DNA of 64,000 bases, taken from Cryphonectria parasitica EP155 (taxonomy: Eukaryota > Ascomycota > Sordariomycetes > Diaporthales > Cryphonectriaceae). The first letter of the stretch is position 1. Every line of letters starts with the position of its first letter. The position numbers and the translations under genes were made by a program. This document shows, one piece after another, positions 31,916 through 42,665 of the stretch. The stretch lies in NCBI RefSeq assembly GCF_011745365.1, contig NW_024468914.1, positions 3,808,228 through 3,872,227 of the forward strand, written 5' to 3'. The notes beneath the pieces were generated by a model, which was not told where the DNA came from, did not search any database, and worked only from the letters and a program-made list of their open reading frames with translations.

Positions 31916-33907
31916 TTATTTGGGACATACTCGGATATGAAAATTCATCGCGAGCCAGTCCAAACGATCCAGGCGATTTTCGCCTGCGTCGGTCACTGAA
32001 ACGCCCGTCGAGCTATCCGCCTTAGTCGTAGCGTTCAGAGGTGTTGATTCTATTGACGCGAAGGATGTTTGACGAGAGGTAATAAAAACTTTCAGGATAT
32101 CGAGTTCTTGCCCCCTCTTTTCCCGGACGTCGGGACTTAATTGCATTTTAATAATTCTTCTCGTCTTGCCATAGTAGCCTTTCCGTTGATCCTCAGCCGG
32201 AATGGGCTCACAGGTTGCGTTGATGATATTCTGGACACCCCATTTGGATCCGACGTTGTAGACATAGAGGTAGAGACATTTGGCGTCCAAGTTTTCAAAC
32301 TTGAGAATGAGTTTATCTCCATCTCGCACTTCGATCGACTTGTCCGGTTCGATCGCTTCATTTGAAGGACTGATGAGTTGAATCTTCCAGCGAGATCGAT
32401 AGAGGCCTTCAGGAAGGCTGACTATGTCCAAGATGTGTTTGACACTCGCTAGATGCTCGATCATATCAAGAACCGCGTCAATATCAGCCAGATTACCTGT
32501 CACGGGAATGCTGGGCACGGATGTGAGCTCCGCACCAGTGCCATCGCGGACCTCGTAAAAACGCCCCTCATTCACAATGACACGGAAGGCAAAAGAAATA
32601 TCGCCCGGGTCTTGACAGAGGACGTTGAGAGATGGCCGTTGCGCCAGCGCTTGTTTCCACTCCTCGGAATGCTTGGGCCCATAAGATAATAGCACTATAT
32701 ATCGTTGAAGGCCTAGGCGCTTCAGCGGCGTGGCTATCCATCCGGTCCGCACGTGGGTTTGGCTCCTTACCGGATCCACCACTTCAAGCGCTGATGTGAG
32801 CTCCCCGACCTTGGCAACGCGTACAGTGGCCCCACTCTGAGTTGGCTCACTAGCAAGCTGGGGTTTTCCTTTATGAAGGGGGGAGGCACGGTAGAGGTCG
32901 CCTTCACAGACGCCGTGCGCGCGACCGTTTTCCAGAATAAGTTGGGAGCGAGCGTCGTAGAGGAGCTGAACCGGGGCTGTAAGATCCGCACTCGACACAG
33001 GCGAGTTGAAAAATCGGAAGGCCTTATTTCCATACAAAATGGGGGACTGTGGCGAGTTATTCATTCGAAATTGAGAGCAGATGTGGTGGTATGTGTCCTG
33101 CTGCGATCGGTCTGAAGCACCTGGCCTTCTGAGGCTATACAACAGCCAGTAAGACAGCGCTCCACGATATAGACCACTGCTGACCAGGGCTTCTCTAGCA
33201 AACTCATGTGGCCCGCAAGCAGCGAGCAACGTGTATCCACGGGGGTTGATAATCCAGTTGGGAAGCATCGAGGCCTCGCGAGAGTATGCACCAGTAAGAG
33301 TATCTGCCAAGGCGGCCGCATCTGGGTCGATAGGGTAGGTTTCGTCCACGAATACATCGTACGGCAACTCCCGGATAGTAGTATCCGGGGTGTCATCAGC
33401 TCGAGAGATGGCCCCGGAGAAGCAGCAGTCCAGAATGACGGTAACCAGTAACCCCCTATCCACCATTTTCTTTAACCAACAAGACAGCTCTAGGCCTCGA
33501 AGATAGCGTGCCTGGTCCCCGCTGTCGCCGTCAAGCACTACAAGTGCCATGTCGCCAGTATACATGTGACCAACCTGGGTGGATGGCCACAGCCGCACAC
33601 CATGACCGGAATAGTAGATCAGGACAAAATCGCCGGGTACCGCTATAGATTCAATGTCCTGCATACATTTTTTAACGTTGAGATATGTAGGCCAGACCCG
33701 CCTATCCTCTATGAGGCTTTGGGAGTCTGGCGGGCTAGGGGGCGTGGCTGTGAGCATCCGTATAGAGACGGGGAAGGAGAGTTCCTGAAGGTGGTCTCTC
33801 ATGTCTTTCACGTCTCCAACACATCCTCTCAACGGCTGGCCTGAGTATGCATTGATTCCAATTAACAGGGCATGGTGTCCCGCTATACTGGAGCTGACAT
33901 TTTCCAT
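31916..33907 (-). CDS. Caspase-fold (C14-type) protein with a DUF4384-like C-terminus (caspase A)
   Basis: A single exon of 663 residues from Met at 33907 (MENVSSSIAGHHALLIGINA); the frame extends upstream, but that part is not protein-like. Residues 11-260 form a caspase/metacaspase-like domain: strand HHALLIGINAY, NDxxD-like GCVGDVKDM, catalytic His102 in DFVLIYYSGHG and Cys162 in TVILDCCFSG. There is no long prodomain and no p10-type linker is evident. A middle region of about 250 residues is unassigned. Near residues 540-600 the segment VRDGDKLILKFENLDAKCLY, then LYVYNVGSKWGV, resembles DUF4384, a domain often attached to caspase-like proteases. The architecture matches caspase B, which starts 654 bp away in the opposite direction, and a TPR-CHAT gene lies beyond that. 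Proteolytic activity is inferred from the intact dyad. Confidence 0.88.
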   Translation of the reverse strand: MENVSSSIAGHHALLIGINAYSGQPLRGCVGDVKDMRDHLQELSFPVSIRMLTATPPSPPDSQSLIEDRRVWPTYLNVKKCMQDIESIAVPGDFVLIYYSGHGVRLWPSTQVGHMYTGDMALVVLDGDSGDQARYLRGLELSCWLKKMVDRGLLVTVILDCCFSGAISRADDTPDTTIRELPYDVFVDETYPIDPDAAALADTLTGAYSREASMLPNWIINPRGYTLLAACGPHEFAREALVSSGLYRGALSYWLLYSLRRPGASDRSQQDTYHHICSQFRMNNSPQSPILYGNKAFRFFNSPVSSADLTAPVQLLYDARSQLILENGRAHGVCEGDLYRASPLHKGKPQLASEPTQSGATVRVAKVGELTSALEVVDPVRSQTHVRTGWIATPLKRLGLQRYIVLLSYGPKHSEEWKQALAQRPSLNVLCQDPGDISFAFRVIVNEGRFYEVRDGTGAELTSVPSIPVTGNLADIDAVLDMIEHLASVKHILDIVSLPEGLYRSRWKIQLISPSNEAIEPDKSIEVRDGDKLILKFENLDAKCLYLYVYNVGSKWGVQNIINATCEPIPAEDQRKGYYGKTRRIIKMQLSPDVREKRGQELDILKVFITSRQTSFASIESTPLNATTKADSSTGVSVTDAGENRLDRLDWLAMNFHIRVCPK

Positions 33908-34561
33908 GTTGATACAATAAGTTGCTGGAATAATTTTCAAGTAAATGTCTCGTAGCTGCAGAGTATCGAAACAATGATATAAAGAGCGTTGGATTAGCTG
34001 GTGAAAGATGAGGCGGAGGAAACATATCATCGCTGTGAACGTTTCCACGTAGCCCTTTCTGCTCATGTGTTCTAACTGATATGCGTGGACTTCAGCTGCT
34101 CCCCGCTCCTCCCTCCTCCTCTGAATGGTGTAAATGGTAACTGTTGCTCGATACGTCATATTTAACCAATAAGATCTGTCGTTGATGTCAGCTCATGATG
34201 TCAGTGTGGCGTTCATCTCACTCAAAGTGTAGCGCAACCAGGTTGTTTGGATCACTCCAACTTTGGAGTTTCCCCCTCTGGGCACAATTACAAGATCCAA
34301 GCCTTAGAAGCTAACTGAAAGAATTATGGGTAGTAGTATATAGGATGCGGGCATGAATCTTATGTAATAAGAAGGTCATGGGGTGCTTATGCGTGCTTTG
34401 GTTCTCGACTTGCGAAATCATGCCAAGGAATCTACAAATTCATTTCAAAGGCCCCATGCCTCTATCGTTCTTGAAAGCCGAAGGGTTGTCTCCAATATCC
34501 TATCTATCAGTCAAGTATCCGACATTAGCCACTTCCTTTACCTCCTCTAGAAGTCAAAATC
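33908..34561. promoter_or_regulatory. Divergent promoter between the two caspase genes
   Basis: 654 bp. It holds a palindrome ACTCCAA-CT-TTGGAGT at 34254-34269, a direct repeat TGATGTCAG at 34183-34191 and 34196-34204, a CRE-like TACGTCA near 34153-34159, and an ACCAAT box near 34165. The two genes could be controlled together from here; this is inference. Confidence 0.5.
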
Positions 34562-36514
34562 ATGCCTATCAAGCGGGGTCTTGTTATCTGTAGCCCCTAC
34601 GGACGACTGAAAGGCCCCCCAAACGACATTGAAAAGATGGGGAAGTTACTCGATGGTCTCGATTTCGAAGTAACTCGTTGCGAAAAAGAGGATGCAACAC
34701 GAAAGGGAATTCTGCGCGCATTGCAAGTGCTCATCGACAGCGCCAGCTCCGAAGATACCATCGTGATCTACTATTCCGGCCATGGAGGCATGGTAGAGTC
34801 CGTCAAAGACAAACATGGGAAGAGCATTGCAGAAGTGGCCGTTTCGAGACCATGGCGATACCAATTTATAGTTCCTATGGACTTTGACGAGGCCCCAGGC
34901 GGCGAGTTCGGAGGCATCCTCGGCCTCGAGCTGTCACTTCTGCTGTGGAGGCTGACCGAGAAGACTCATAACGTGACAATCATTCTAGACTGCTGTTATG
35001 CGGGTCGAATGGCTCGCGATCCGGCTCTTGGGGACACAGCAGTCTCTAGAGCGATCCCTTTGTACAGATTTGACGACATCCTGAAGCATGAACAGCTGCG
35101 GCAGCGACAAGACCTGCAGCAGGACACCCACACCGACGATAATCCATTCCTAGTGCGGATCGCCGCAGCCGCGCCCAACGAGACAGCCTGGGAATACCAG
35201 AATTCCCACGGAGACTGGTGCGGCGCCATGACGGAGGCGCTTGAACGCGTGCTCTCTGAAAGCAACGGCATCATGACGACGTGGGGAGCCATCATGCTGC
35301 GTGTCGCCGAAGCGGTGAACATACAGTTCCCGCGGCAGCACCCACGGGTGGAGGGCCCAGGTGACCGGCTACATTTCTCCCTGCAGACGCGCCCTTATGG
35401 GGACGGGGAGTTTCGCCTTCAGAAAGACACCAAGACGGGCGAAGTGGCTATTCAAGCCGGTTATGTGTCGCGCGTTTACGAACACGACATCTACACAATC
35501 GTACATCTCGAGGATAGCGGAAGACACAAAACCCCTGTTGCAGAAGCCTCGGTAACCCAAGTCTCGGCCTTCCAGGCCATCGTTGAGCTTTTGCCGCTGG
35601 AAGGGTGTGAGGTGTATGAGTTCCCCGACGATGGAGCTCTAGCTGTTCTCAGCCAAAGCGGCCTCCCCAGATGGCCAGTCAGAATCCCTCCCGACCTTGC
35701 ATGGTTGGATTCAGCTTTAAAAAAATCGAGATTCGTCCGACCCGCGGAGATTGGGTACCAAGGTCCGGTTCTCGCCGAATTTGGATGGGATTCCCAAGTC
35801 CTCGCCTTGTATGCCAAAGGAGGTGTCAAACTCGTCTCAATATTACCCCACAGCAACCAATCGACATCAGAGCGCGACTCTCGCTGCCTTGAGGCCGTAG
35901 GACATCTCGCCCGAGCTCAACATCTACTCTCGCTGCAGGATCCAGTAGCCCATGAAACTCTTGAGCATTCGATCGAAATAGAATTTGGAACCGTAAATGA
36001 GAGAGGCGAACCAGAAAGAATTATTGGAGATGACGGGGACGGTTATGTGACCGAGGGCGACCGCGTCTACATCAGCCTTGCAAACACCGGCGTGGAATGT
36101 TTGTATGTATGGGTATTCGATGTCAACGTTGCAGGAAGGATCGGAATTCTCTCTGGCTCTAGCCCAGATGGACTTGAGCTTCCGCCTGGTCGCTTTGAAT
36201 GCATTGGTACAAATAGAGAAGGAAGGGTTCGAGGCAAGAAGGTGTGGTGGCCCAAAGACCTGCCACGAACGCAGGCAGTGCAAGAAAATCTCCTCTTCAT
36301 CCTTACCAGTTCTCCGGTGGATCTAAGTCACTTAAGAAGCCCCAAGCCCGCAAAGGAAGTAAAAAGGGGGCGCTCGTCAAGCCTTGAGACGTTGATATAT
36401 CAGATATGGAGCGGTGGAAGCCGCATCGCCACGGCTAGCGACGACGATGCAATCCGCTACGCCATGTTCCCTCTACAGTTCCTTCTGCGACCTACTCACC
36501 AAGATGAGACATAA
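34562..36514 (+). CDS. Caspase-fold (C14-type) protein with a DUF4384-like C-terminus (caspase B)
   Basis: A single exon of 650 residues. The start MPIKRGLVICSPYGRLKGPP leads directly into a caspase-like domain: NDIEKMGKLLDGLDF, catalytic His74 in DTIVIYYSGHGG and Cys145 in TIILDCCYAGRM, plus a later ETAWEY...GAMTEAL segment matching the caspase small-subunit strand. The middle region (about 290-500) is unassigned. Residues about 520-575 (YVTEGDRVYISLANTGVECL, then YVWVFDVNVAGRIGIL) resemble DUF4384, as in caspase A. It has the same overall layout as caspase A but limited visible identity outside motifs, so the two are probably old paralogues. The TPR-CHAT gene starts 386 bp downstream on the same strand. 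Confidence 0.88.
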   Translation: MPIKRGLVICSPYGRLKGPPNDIEKMGKLLDGLDFEVTRCEKEDATRKGILRALQVLIDSASSEDTIVIYYSGHGGMVESVKDKHGKSIAEVAVSRPWRYQFIVPMDFDEAPGGEFGGILGLELSLLLWRLTEKTHNVTIILDCCYAGRMARDPALGDTAVSRAIPLYRFDDILKHEQLRQRQDLQQDTHTDDNPFLVRIAAAAPNETAWEYQNSHGDWCGAMTEALERVLSESNGIMTTWGAIMLRVAEAVNIQFPRQHPRVEGPGDRLHFSLQTRPYGDGEFRLQKDTKTGEVAIQAGYVSRVYEHDIYTIVHLEDSGRHKTPVAEASVTQVSAFQAIVELLPLEGCEVYEFPDDGALAVLSQSGLPRWPVRIPPDLAWLDSALKKSRFVRPAEIGYQGPVLAEFGWDSQVLALYAKGGVKLVSILPHSNQSTSERDSRCLEAVGHLARAQHLLSLQDPVAHETLEHSIEIEFGTVNERGEPERIIGDDGDGYVTEGDRVYISLANTGVECLYVWVFDVNVAGRIGILSGSSPDGLELPPGRFECIGTNREGRVRGKKVWWPKDLPRTQAVQENLLFILTSSPVDLSHLRSPKPAKEVKRGRSSSLETLIYQIWSGGSRIATASDDDAIRYAMFPLQFLLRPTHQDET

Positions 36515-36900
36515 GTAGTCGTAAAGAAAGTGTGGACAGCTTAGTCTTTCTATTTTGAAGAGCCTTGCTATCCTAATCGGAGCATTCTGGGTTTCATCAG
36601 GGTTCTGCCTTTTACAAGCTGCAGTTGGTACAATTCGATGAGACAACAAGCCAATGCATAAAAGTGACGTACTTGATGGACTTGGACAGCTATTCAACCC
36701 ACTAGATACCTCATCTATAAGCACTAGCAAGCCTCAATTTAGTGCTTACTGCATATAATAGGGCTTTGCCCACTTTCCCACCTTGCTCACCTACTGAAAA
36801 CTACTTTTTGAGAGTTCGATGAAAGTCAAGATCAACCTGGCCCCGGGGTTGCAAAAGTCGCGTTTGGCTCAGTTTCCTCGAACTAGACACCTCACCGAGC
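36515..36900. other. Promoter space of the TPR-CHAT gene
   Basis: 386 bp between caspase B and the TPR-CHAT start. No gene. No operator shared with the upstream divergent promoter was recognised. Confidence 0.5.
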
Positions 36901-39900
36901 ATGGATCCCTCGCAGGTTGCAGAAGCGGCAGCTTTTGACGCCGAAACACAGTATGAGCTGTTCGAGAGCACTGGAAATCCGGGTCATCTCAATCAAGCCC
37001 TTGCCAGCGGAAGCTTTGCGGCAAACGTGATACCAGTGGGGCATCCTTTGCGACCTGGTCTGTTGAGCAATCTGTCCGTGTTCTGCCAGAGCCATTGTCG
37101 CAATTCCGGCCAAGTCTTTTTCGCCGAAGAGGCAGTCCGAGTTGCCCAGCAGGCTGTCGAACTTACTGCTGAAGATGACCCGGCTCGAGCGCAGTTCCTT
37201 GACACATTGGGAAACGCCCTGGAGCTCCATTTCATGCAAACGACGGAGCAGCCTCTACTGGAGAGGTCCATAACAGCATCCCGAGACGCGGTCAGACTCT
37301 GCGGGGACGAACCCACGGCCAGAGCAGCCACTCTCAATGGCTTATCAAATAAGCTCACCCTTCTCTACAAGCACACTACCCGACTCGGATATCTCGAAGA
37401 AGCTATCAGACTAGCCCGTGAGGTCGTCGCCATCACCCCGGAGAATCATTCAGATCGACCTGCGTATATGACCAACCTCGCTAGCAAGCTCAACATGTGG
37501 ATCGAGCGTACGGACAAAGACGAGGATTTAAAAGAAGCGGTAGCGGCTGCAGAACAGGCCGTTGAACTGACACCCGCGGATACACATCTACAACTCGCGG
37601 GTAGGCTGAACAACCTAGGACTCCTGTTGTTACGGCGCTATACGCGTGCACATGAAACTATTGCTCTAGAAAAGGCCATCGGATCTCTTCAAAGAGCCGT
37701 TAGCCTGACCTCAACAGACCATGCAGATCGACCGGGGTGGCTGGACAGTCTAGGTATAGGTCTGAAGTATCGATTCGAGAAATCTGGCGATCCAGAGGAC
37801 CTAAACGCTGCTGTACGAAGTGCTCAGACAAGTACTCAAACGACACCGCCTGGCCATGTCATGCGAGTAGACCGATTGGAACATCTAGCCAGTGTGCTGG
37901 AGCTTCGCTACCAAGCAGATTCTGACGAGGAGGACCTGAAAACCGCCATCAGCACTGCTCGGGAATTGTCAAGTTTAGCTTCAGCTAGGGGGCAGAAGCA
38001 AGCTCGGCACTCCATCCTTCTTTCAAGACTAATTCTGGAGTCATACAAGAAATCCGATGCACCTGAAGACCTGGAGGAGGGTATACGGGAAACAACAGAG
38101 GTGATTAGGATCTTGTCACAAGGGGATGTAGAACTTCCAACAGCCTGGAAGCAACTCGCCATCTGCTTCGAACAACAACACCGAAGCACCGGCACTAGGC
38201 AAGATCTCGACAAAAGTATCGAAGCCTGGCGGACGGCAATCAGCCACCACAAAGCTGGCAGCGTGGAGTGGGCTATTTGCATGGGCGAGATGGGAGACCT
38301 GCTAGCGAACCGGTACCGAGAGCGGTGGGACCCGCAAGACCTCTCCGAAGCAATCGAGAGCACACAAAAAGCGGTGGAAGTCATTCCTACCAGTCACACA
38401 CAGCGTGCTAGCCTGCTCGATAGGCTAGGTAGACAGACGGTCGATAAGTGGAGCCGAACAGGAAGTGATGCAAGTGACTTGGAGAAGGCGGTCGGCCTCC
38501 TCCGAGAAGCGATCTCTCTCGTCCCGGAAGAAAGCCCAGACCGTGCTAGCTATCTGAACAACCTCGCAGGCATCCTGGAACTTGAATACTCACGAACTGG
38601 CAACCAGAATATCCTGGAACAGTCAATCCGGCAGGCACAAGCTGCAATGGCTCTGGAGCCTCAAAACCGCCCGGAAAGTGCTAGCAGCCTCATCAATCTG
38701 GCTAACACGCTCCAGAGACTATTTGAGCATACCGGGGAGGTGCATTACATTAATGAGGCAGTCCGCATTGCTCAAGAAGCTGTTGATCTCACCCCGGAAA
38801 ATCACATGAATCTCACAAGTCGATTAAACAACCTGGGCAGCAAGCACGGCAGGCGATACCTGCGGCTAGGAGACACGGATGACCTCAAGACCTCGATTAG
38901 GATTGGGAGGCGTGTGGTACACAATGTGCCAAGGAGTGACAAAAACTACAACATATATGTGAATAACTTCATTAACAGGCTGGAAGAGAACTTCCGTCGA
39001 GAGAAGTGCTCCGAGAGCCTTGACGAGGCTATCCGGCTAGCTGAGAACTCGATTTGCTGCACTCCGGAAGCCACACGAGGTCGGGTAAATTGCGTTAGCA
39101 CTTTGGGGGTTCTGCTCGACCATCGATACCACAGAGATAAGAAGCAGGGATGCGACAACGAGCGGGCTATTAAGCTTGCAAGAGAGGTAGTCAACTCGAC
39201 GCCCGTGAATCACCCTGATAGAGCGGTCTTCCTTATTCGCCTTGCCAACAGCCTGTTACAATGTGCTGAGCCAATCGATCAAGATGCCAGTCTCAGTGAA
39301 GCGCTCCAGTGCTATCTCCGGGCCACCGAACAGCCGTTTGGCCTAGCGACGACGAGGTTCGAGGCCATGCGCATGGCGATTCATCTCCTGAGCCTCCGCG
39401 AGGACTGGGCTCAAGCTACAATGGTTGCCGAGGCAGCAGTCAAGCTCATGCCGCGTATTTGCACCCGCTACGCTTCTCGACAAGACCAACAATATGCCGT
39501 GACACAGACGGCTGGTATCGCTTCGGATGCCTGTACCATTCTTCTAAAGGCAGGAGAGGTGGAAAAAGCGGTTGAGCTGTTGGAGCTGGGCCGGGGGCTG
39601 ATCCTCGGCTATACGATCGACAATCTTGATGATTTATCATCCCTCGAAAGCACCGCCAAAGTCTTAGCCCAGCAGTACCGGACCTTAAGGACGCAGGCCT
39701 CCATGCCGTTCGACGGCTGGGATGATGCAGAAAGGGAGCGACTTCTCAAACAACGAAGGGAGGCCGTCTATGCGATCGAAGCTTGTATCGATGACATTCG
39801 TGACACTGTTCCGGGTTATAGTCGGTTTCTTCGGGGCCCAAGCATCGAGGAGATAAGAAGCCACGCCATCAACGGACCTATCGTCATTGTTAATGTTACT

Positions 39901-41217
39901 GATATGGGCTCGGACGCTATCATCATCGCACACGATGGTGTAAAATCTATTCCGCTACCTACCCTCTCCCCAGCGACAGCACCTTTCTCTATACGGAACC
40001 AGTTCCAACGGTACAAGATCGGCCGTCGGGGAGGCTTTAAGGATCGGGATATCCCAAGCGATGATTCGGACGACGAGGACGCAGAATCTGACCAGCTGAC
40101 TTGGCTCTGGGAGCACTGTGTGAAACCCGTTCTGAGTGGATTGGTAGGCATGGGACTTGCTTCGCTTCCAGGGGACAACAGCCCCAAGAGAGTTTGGTGG
40201 ATAGGAGCTGGAATAGCCGGTCGATTCCCGTTCCATGCCGCAGGCAATGCCAGCGAGAGCGCCCTTGACAGTGTAATATCATCCTATACCCCGACAGTGA
40301 AAGCCTTGGGCTACGCTCGGGAAAGGGCCAGGAGGAATAGTAATCACAGAGAGAGTGTGGCAGATGATGAAAGCGTTGGTGTAAGAGGTAACAAGAACAC
40401 CTCACGTGACAATACTATACTGGTGGTCACTATGGCGACGACCCCGGGCCGCAAGCCCCTGGAGGGGGCCGAGCGTGAGGGCAAAGTGATTGAGACGGTT
40501 GTCACCGCCGCCGCTGCACGCGCTACCGCAAGCAATGCTGACCCGTCCTCGCGGAGGCAAGCATCTCTTCGCGTGTTACCATTACCACAGCCCAGTGCCG
40601 ACAAAGTGCTCGCTCACATTGCCAGCTCTGTTGTGGCCCACTTCGCCTGCCACGGCTATTCAGACTCGAATGACCCGTCTCGCAGTCACCTCTTATTACA
40701 GCGACAAGAAGCAGAAAGCGGTAAAACGAACAATGAACAAGGTAGTGCAAGAGGCAACCCGGTCGTGGATCGACTCACAGTCGCTCGCTTGGCCAAGGTG
40801 GTGGCGGCACAGTCTGACAGAGGAGAGAAAGGTAATGGTGGCCCTCGTATCGCCTTCTTGTCGGCGTGCTCAACAGCAGAGGTTAAAGCGCAGGGGCTCG
40901 GTGATGAGGGACTGCACCTGGCCAGCGCTTTTCAGATGACTGGGTTTTCAGGAGTAATTGGTTCGTTATGGACAGTGGACGACGATATATGTGTCTCTTT
41001 AGCTGAGGCTTTTTACTCAAAGCTATTGAGTACGGGGACAGAAGATGACTCGGACGAGGAAAAGACTGAATCAGAAGAAGCACGAGCATCGTTCGGAGAA
41101 GGCTTAGGAAATGATTGGAGAGTTGCTGAGGCTTTGAGACATGCTGTAATGCTTTTGAAAGTGCGCTATCCGGAAAACCCTCATGTATGGGTACCATTCG
41201 TATATTTTGGTGCATGA
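36901..41217 (+). CDS. TPR-CHAT protein: long tetratricopeptide array with a C-terminal caspase-like CHAT protease
   Basis: A single exon of 1438 residues without introns. Residues about 30-930 consist of repeats of roughly 46-48 residues. The recurring pattern is L...Y..TG...DL..AI...R.AV.LTP...PDRA..LNNLG, typical of fungal TPR arrays in multi-copy recognition proteins. The C-terminal CHAT domain (about 980-1438) starts with GPIVIVNVTDMGSDAIIIAH. It carries the catalytic pair His1251 (VVAHFACHGYS) and Cys1323 (IAFLSACSTAEV), then the conserved GEGLHLASAFQ-like segment, GSLWTVDD and the end NPHVWVPFVYFG. CHAT is the separase/caspase-fold peptidase family. An acidic, Ser-rich insertion (about 1045-1060) and a low-complexity insert (about 1140-1160) look disordered. 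Next to two caspase-like genes, it could be scaffold and effector of a cell-death module. Confidence 0.92.
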   Translation: MDPSQVAEAAAFDAETQYELFESTGNPGHLNQALASGSFAANVIPVGHPLRPGLLSNLSVFCQSHCRNSGQVFFAEEAVRVAQQAVELTAEDDPARAQFLDTLGNALELHFMQTTEQPLLERSITASRDAVRLCGDEPTARAATLNGLSNKLTLLYKHTTRLGYLEEAIRLAREVVAITPENHSDRPAYMTNLASKLNMWIERTDKDEDLKEAVAAAEQAVELTPADTHLQLAGRLNNLGLLLLRRYTRAHETIALEKAIGSLQRAVSLTSTDHADRPGWLDSLGIGLKYRFEKSGDPEDLNAAVRSAQTSTQTTPPGHVMRVDRLEHLASVLELRYQADSDEEDLKTAISTARELSSLASARGQKQARHSILLSRLILESYKKSDAPEDLEEGIRETTEVIRILSQGDVELPTAWKQLAICFEQQHRSTGTRQDLDKSIEAWRTAISHHKAGSVEWAICMGEMGDLLANRYRERWDPQDLSEAIESTQKAVEVIPTSHTQRASLLDRLGRQTVDKWSRTGSDASDLEKAVGLLREAISLVPEESPDRASYLNNLAGILELEYSRTGNQNILEQSIRQAQAAMALEPQNRPESASSLINLANTLQRLFEHTGEVHYINEAVRIAQEAVDLTPENHMNLTSRLNNLGSKHGRRYLRLGDTDDLKTSIRIGRRVVHNVPRSDKNYNIYVNNFINRLEENFRREKCSESLDEAIRLAENSICCTPEATRGRVNCVSTLGVLLDHRYHRDKKQGCDNERAIKLAREVVNSTPVNHPDRAVFLIRLANSLLQCAEPIDQDASLSEALQCYLRATEQPFGLATTRFEAMRMAIHLLSLREDWAQATMVAEAAVKLMPRICTRYASRQDQQYAVTQTAGIASDACTILLKAGEVEKAVELLELGRGLILGYTIDNLDDLSSLESTAKVLAQQYRTLRTQASMPFDGWDDAERERLLKQRREAVYAIEACIDDIRDTVPGYSRFLRGPSIEEIRSHAINGPIVIVNVTDMGSDAIIIAHDGVKSIPLPTLSPATAPFSIRNQFQRYKIGRRGGFKDRDIPSDDSDDEDAESDQLTWLWEHCVKPVLSGLVGMGLASLPGDNSPKRVWWIGAGIAGRFPFHAAGNASESALDSVISSYTPTVKALGYARERARRNSNHRESVADDESVGVRGNKNTSRDNTILVVTMATTPGRKPLEGAEREGKVIETVVTAAAARATASNADPSSRRQASLRVLPLPQPSADKVLAHIASSVVAHFACHGYSDSNDPSRSHLLLQRQEAESGKTNNEQGSARGNPVVDRLTVARLAKVVAAQSDRGEKGNGGPRIAFLSACSTAEVKAQGLGDEGLHLASAFQMTGFSGVIGSLWTVDDDICVSLAEAFYSKLLSTGTEDDSDEEKTESEEARASFGEGLGNDWRVAEALRHAVMLLKVRYPENPHVWVPFVYFGA

Positions 41218-42665
41218 TTCCTCATAAAATCGATTCCATATATTGTTCTTCAGATAAGCGGGGAGTCCGCAGCGGGTAAGAGTGAGAATAATAAGCGCTT
41301 CAGTAATCCGAAGATCCTAAACTACTGATAGAGCCTACCCTGAAATAAGAGCAATGCTAAGTATAAGCTTTGGACACGAAAATGTAAACTGGAGTCTGCA
41401 TGCAAGTGTTCGTTGGTATAATATTGTGTGATGAGCACAGTAGTGATCCGAAGGGTTGATGCTGACAAGAGCAGCGCGAAGTGCGAGTCTTGAACAAGCA
41501 AATTATTTCCAAGTAGCGAATGCAACTATTTACTATTTACTGCTTCCATTAGCACTGTCAGCACTGCATTCTGGTCTGCCTTGATTCCGCACCCCTCAAG
41601 GTCGATGCCGTCCGGTTGCATGACTTGGACTCAGAGTGTCTGTGATCAAGCGGCTTTGTCTACGGCTAACCACCCCGCTCCAACACCATCAACAGGGGTT
41701 TCTTACCGTCCGTGCAAGCATCAGCGGCCCCATGGGCGAAAGTCTCAAGGACCCATGAGTCACAGAGTCAAGCAGCCTTAATTTGCTGATACTCTCAAAT
41801 GTCTACGCACCGCCCGTGCCTCTATACGGTGCCTTGGTGGCCCTGTAACGCAGAATTTCGGTGTATCCTAAAGATGGATCTGAGCTGAATATTGGGTCAA
41901 TAGCACATACAATATCGTGTAGCTTGTCGTCAGCAGCTAGACATCATGATAAGCAACTGGTGCCCTCCTTGCTCCGGGAAAAGCTCGTCCAGCAAGTATT
42001 AGACTGGCATCTAATTCCTCGATCAGCCATTGCCAGCCGTCATGCTGTGAGTAAGCATTAGTTTAGTAAGTTCCTATCAAAATTACGACGGCCCTTGATG
42101 AATGGTTTGGTGGCTTTACCGGAGGTGTCCAGTCTTATCCGGTCATGAGTTTTGCGGCCTTCTCAAGCTTTTCGCCGATGAAATGCATGCAGCGCTCTAT
42201 CGCTCAGCTTAATCGGTAATTAACAACATGAAAGACTAGAAAATATTCAGTGGGTTGCATAATGGCTGCAGGCGACTGATGATCAATACCACGGCAAATA
42301 CTGTGGCCTATGTAGCTGCGTAGACGGTCGGACTCACACATGATATATATCTCCCGGGAAGGCTGGGTTCACTGCGCCCATAATGATCTTGCACCCTGTG
42401 TTCCATATATTGACCGTCCTCTACTCTGTCTCGAGACGCCATGTGCACTACCCGGCATAGTATGTGGTGTAACTGGGTTAGTGACGCAGGCAAAGGGAAG
42501 ACAAAGCTTGAAGGGCTGAACATCTAGTATAGAAGAGAATTGACAATTTGAACATTTCGTTTATGCACATATGAAGTATTATCAGCGTGCTAGTCTCCAC
42601 GCACGCATCACAACCCAGAACTGTGTACATGATCCTTTGATAACCAGAACTCATCGACTAGTCTA
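41218..42665. other. Long intergenic region
   Basis: About 1.45 kb between the stops of convergent genes. No supported gene; short frames on both strands lack domain character. Confidence 0.5.
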
